Shown here in pieces: positions 14,156-16,134 of a DNA stretch of 16,134 nt (the first letter of the stretch is position 1; each line of letters starts with the position of its first letter). The notes under the pieces were generated by a model, which saw nothing but the letters and a program-made list of their open reading frames with translations, did no database searches and was not told the origin of the DNA. Origin of the DNA: Deltaproteobacteria bacterium (lineage in GTDB: Bacteria > Desulfobacterota > DSM-4660 > Desulfatiglandales > HGW-15). The translations under genes were made by a program, and so were the position numbers. The stretch covers positions 2,914,488-2,930,621 of the forward strand of contig CP070840.1 in assembly GCA_020342025.1 (NCBI GenBank). Direction: 5' to 3'.

Positions 14156-14238
14156 TGGGTGCCGGGACCGAGGTGGGCGGGTGGCATTGCCGACAAACTG
14201 ATCAGGGACTTTGCCGAGCACTTGAAAGGAGTTTGAAC

Positions 14239-15879
14239 ATGGCAGATATGAGTTTTGATGCGGTTGTTATTGGTGGAGGACACCATGGGACGATTATTGC
14301 CCCTTATCTCGCCAAGGCCGGCTTGACAGTAGGGGTCTTTGAGCGGCTGGATCACCTGGGCGGGGGGGCCGTGACCGAAGACGGTCCTGCGCCAGGCTTT
14401 AGAATGAATTTTTGCGCCAATTGGACGCGATTTTATGGTCATCCTGCTTACAAAGAATTCAATCTTCGTGAAGAAGGGTTGAAGTATGTCTTTCCGGAGA
14501 CCAATGAAGCCATCGCCTTTGACGACGGCGCCTCCTATGTCAGCTACCCTGCTTTTTCGGTGGTGGACCCTCAGACAGGGAAGACGGAGTTCAGCGAAGG
14601 AAACGTGACAAAGACCTATGAGCAGATCGCCCGGTTTTCCAAAGCCGACGCAGAGACCTATCTGGATCTCACGGAAAAGTACAGGGAAAAGTGGAAGCCG
14701 GCATTTGGCAGGTATAGATACTCCCTGCCCACTCCCTGGGGAACCCCCGACGCCCTTGAAGAGCTTCTGACCGACCCCGATAGCGGGCTGGACCCCTCCA
14801 TGCAGTTCATGACGTGCAAGCAGATCGCGAACTATTTCTTCGAAAGCCCGGAGCTACGGATTTTGACTCTGCGAGGGTTTCTGACCTCAGCCGGTATTTT
14901 TCCTGACGATTTTCCGGGTATTGGATTCATCATTGCCAATCTCCACCTGGCGCTCGGGTGGGAGCCTGCGGCTGTTGCCGAAGGGGGATCCCAGTCCATC
15001 ACGGATGCCCTGGTTTCGGCAGGCAGGAAACTGGGGATCGAGTATTTTGTCAACTGTGAAGTGGACAAAATAATGGTTGAAAACGGCAAGGCCAGCGGGA
15101 TAGGCTTGACTGACGGCACCGAGATCGCAGCAGGGAAAATGGTCGTAGGGGATGTGGGAACGCCTCAAATGTTCACTCGTCTGATTGAAGAGAAGCATGT
15201 GAACAGGGAGATGAAGCGCAGGCTCGATACGAACCTCTACGACAGGGGGCATGTCTTCTGGGGGACGTTAGCTCTTCATGAGCTTCCTCAATACAAAGCC
15301 GCAAAGGACAACCCGGATATCAATAACACGACCCGCACCTACTGGGCCCCCAACGACCTTGAATACATGGAGAATAAATATATGCATGAAGTTTTTCTCC
15401 TGGGGCTGGGCTCCAAGTTTTTCTGTCTGACGGCCCCTGATAGCATCTGGGACCCCTCCCGGGCGCCGGAGGGAAAGCATACCGTGCTCTTCGAGGAGTA
15501 CACCTGTCCTCTCAATTTTTTCTCCAGGAAAGAGTGGCGTCAGATGGCGGATGAATTTTACGAGGCCATGCTCGACCAGTGGCAGATTTACGCCCCCAAT
15601 ATGACAAAAGATAACGTCATAGGATCCCGTGTGATCACCCCCGTGGACCTGCAAGAGACGCACTTGGATATGAAAAACGGGTCCTGGTGCGAGGGTAGTA
15701 TGTCAGGCGTTCAGAGCGGGCGTTTTAGGGGGCAGCCTGGCGGTTTTCGGACATTTATCAAAAACCTCTACATGTGCTCCTCAGCCATAGTCGGCGGGGG
15801 TGGTATCGGTAGGGGCTCGAGTTATAACTGTTACCAGGTGATCTCGGAAGACTTTAACCTGGAGAAGCCGACCTATTGA
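14239..15879 (+). CDS. FAD-dependent oxidoreductase 2 (phytoene dehydrogenase / PYROXD2-like)
   Basis: A 546-residue paralogue of FAD oxidoreductase 1, with the same layout: FAD loop DAVVIGGGHHG (7-17), GVFERLDHLGGG, NWTRFYGHPAY, a shared WDPSRAP segment, the QWQIYAPNMT stretch, and the C-terminal FAD segment MCSSAIVGGGGIGRGSSYN. Roughly half of residues are identical, with almost no gaps. The start ATG 14239 follows AAAGGAG at 7-base spacing and aligns with the start of the paralogue; the frame is open further upstream, to 14116, but that overlaps the hydrolase gene. A redox role on the same or a related substrate as FAD oxidoreductase 1 is inferred. It follows the hydrolase by 83 bases and precedes SDR3 by 41 bases. 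Confidence 0.9.
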   Translation: MADMSFDAVVIGGGHHGTIIAPYLAKAGLTVGVFERLDHLGGGAVTEDGPAPGFRMNFCANWTRFYGHPAYKEFNLREEGLKYVFPETNEAIAFDDGASYVSYPAFSVVDPQTGKTEFSEGNVTKTYEQIARFSKADAETYLDLTEKYREKWKPAFGRYRYSLPTPWGTPDALEELLTDPDSGLDPSMQFMTCKQIANYFFESPELRILTLRGFLTSAGIFPDDFPGIGFIIANLHLALGWEPAAVAEGGSQSITDALVSAGRKLGIEYFVNCEVDKIMVENGKASGIGLTDGTEIAAGKMVVGDVGTPQMFTRLIEEKHVNREMKRRLDTNLYDRGHVFWGTLALHELPQYKAAKDNPDINNTTRTYWAPNDLEYMENKYMHEVFLLGLGSKFFCLTAPDSIWDPSRAPEGKHTVLFEEYTCPLNFFSRKEWRQMADEFYEAMLDQWQIYAPNMTKDNVIGSRVITPVDLQETHLDMKNGSWCEGSMSGVQSGRFRGQPGGFRTFIKNLYMCSSAIVGGGGIGRGSSYNCYQVISEDFNLEKPTY

Positions 15880-15920
15880 ACCCGGAAGATTGGAAGCGGT
15901 TTTGACAGAGGAGAAACAGT

Positions 15921-16134
15921 ATGCCTTTGGGAAAAGAGCTCTTTGATCTGGAGGGAAAAGTGGCCTTGGTTACGGGGGCCGCTTTAGGGTTAGGGCGAAG
16001 TTTTGCGCAAACTTTGGCTGGGGTTGGAGCGGATGTAATCATAGTAGACATCAATAAAGATCATCTAAATGAGACAGAAGGTATTCTAAAAAAGACAGGT
16101 AGAAAAGTACTCAAGATTGTCGCTGATGTATCCA
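15921..16134 (+). CDS. Short-chain dehydrogenase/reductase SDR3, N-terminal part (cut by window edge)
   Basis: The frame from ATG 15921 is open to the right edge, giving 71 residues. It reads MPLGKELFDLEGKVALVTGA, then ALGLGR: the SDR dinucleotide loop TGAALGLG (18-25) and D43 at the end of strand 2 (VIIVDIN), pointing to NAD(H). It has a longer N-terminus than SDR1 and SDR2 and is only distantly related to them. The catalytic Ser-Tyr-Lys part is beyond the edge. GAGGAGAAACAGT precedes the ATG. This stretch is AT-richer than the preceding genes. It follows FAD oxidoreductase 2 directly, repeating the FAD oxidoreductase plus SDR pairing of the 6423-9636 operon. Confidence 0.88.
   Translation, partial: MPLGKELFDLEGKVALVTGAALGLGRSFAQTLAGVGADVIIVDINKDHLNETEGILKKTGRKVLKIVADVS

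Noticed and set aside
1..16134. CRISPR arrays, tRNA or rRNA genes, phage or transposase genes.
   Set aside because: No regularly spaced repeats, tRNA-like cloverleaf ends or transposase motifs were seen on reading both strands; repeats present are inverted and non-coding.

Overview
The window looks like an accessory catabolic region of an anaerobic bacterium, most likely a Desulfobacterota (deltaproteobacterial) syntroph or sulfate reducer. This is inferred from gene content and not from a phylogenetic marker. The pointers are a membrane protein like those that link electron-transferring flavoprotein to the quinone pool, a split PEP-synthase-like enzyme pair resembling phenylphosphate synthase, a relic of a 2-hydroxyacyl-CoA dehydratase/benzoyl-CoA reductase-type subunit, several flavoproteins, and no oxygenase. 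Base composition is mixed, mostly about 50-57% GC in the lines I counted.

Left part (1-2588): the N-terminal part of a membrane cytochrome b-like/Fe-S oxidoreductase runs off the left edge on the minus strand. It is divergent from a LysR-type regulator, with a compact promoter/operator region between them. Next come a stand-alone response-regulator receiver protein and a 94-residue protein of unknown function. A MITE-like hairpin element (2673-2862, CTAG flanks) separates this part from the next.

Middle minus-strand group (2891-5860): a Tm-1-like UPF0261 protein, a short-chain dehydrogenase (SDR1) and a DUF89/ARMT1-like damage-control phosphatase family protein, transcribed in that order.

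A 560-bp divergent control region (5861-6422) holds a dyad, a pair of direct repeats 210 bp apart and a hairpin over a start site. It is followed by a plus-strand operon (6423-9636): FAD oxidoreductase 1 of the phytoene-dehydrogenase/PYROXD2-like group, an iron-sulfur-flavoprotein-like FMN protein, and SDR2. SDR2 is a close paralogue of SDR1 (about 72% identical by hand alignment, same length, no gaps).

The gap 9637-10143 holds a 145-bp imperfect palindrome and then two short coding relics. One resembles the C-terminal end of a 2-hydroxyacyl-CoA dehydratase-type subunit; the other is an RBS plus 16 codons that looks like the beginning of a lost gene.

Right part (10144-16134): an ATP-grasp/PEP-synthase N-domain protein, its partner carrying the mobile phosphohistidine domain, a GC-rich epoxide-hydrolase-family protein with an intact catalytic set, FAD oxidoreductase 2 (a paralogue of FAD oxidoreductase 1) and the beginning of a third SDR, all on the plus strand and probably co-transcribed. 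The working hypothesis is a pathway in which a hydroxylated (phenolic or alicyclic) compound is phosphorylated at the expense of ATP and processed by flavin- and NAD-dependent redox steps, with electrons possibly reaching the membrane via the partial gene at the left edge. The substrate cannot be read from the sequence. No rRNA, tRNA, CRISPR or transposase gene was seen.
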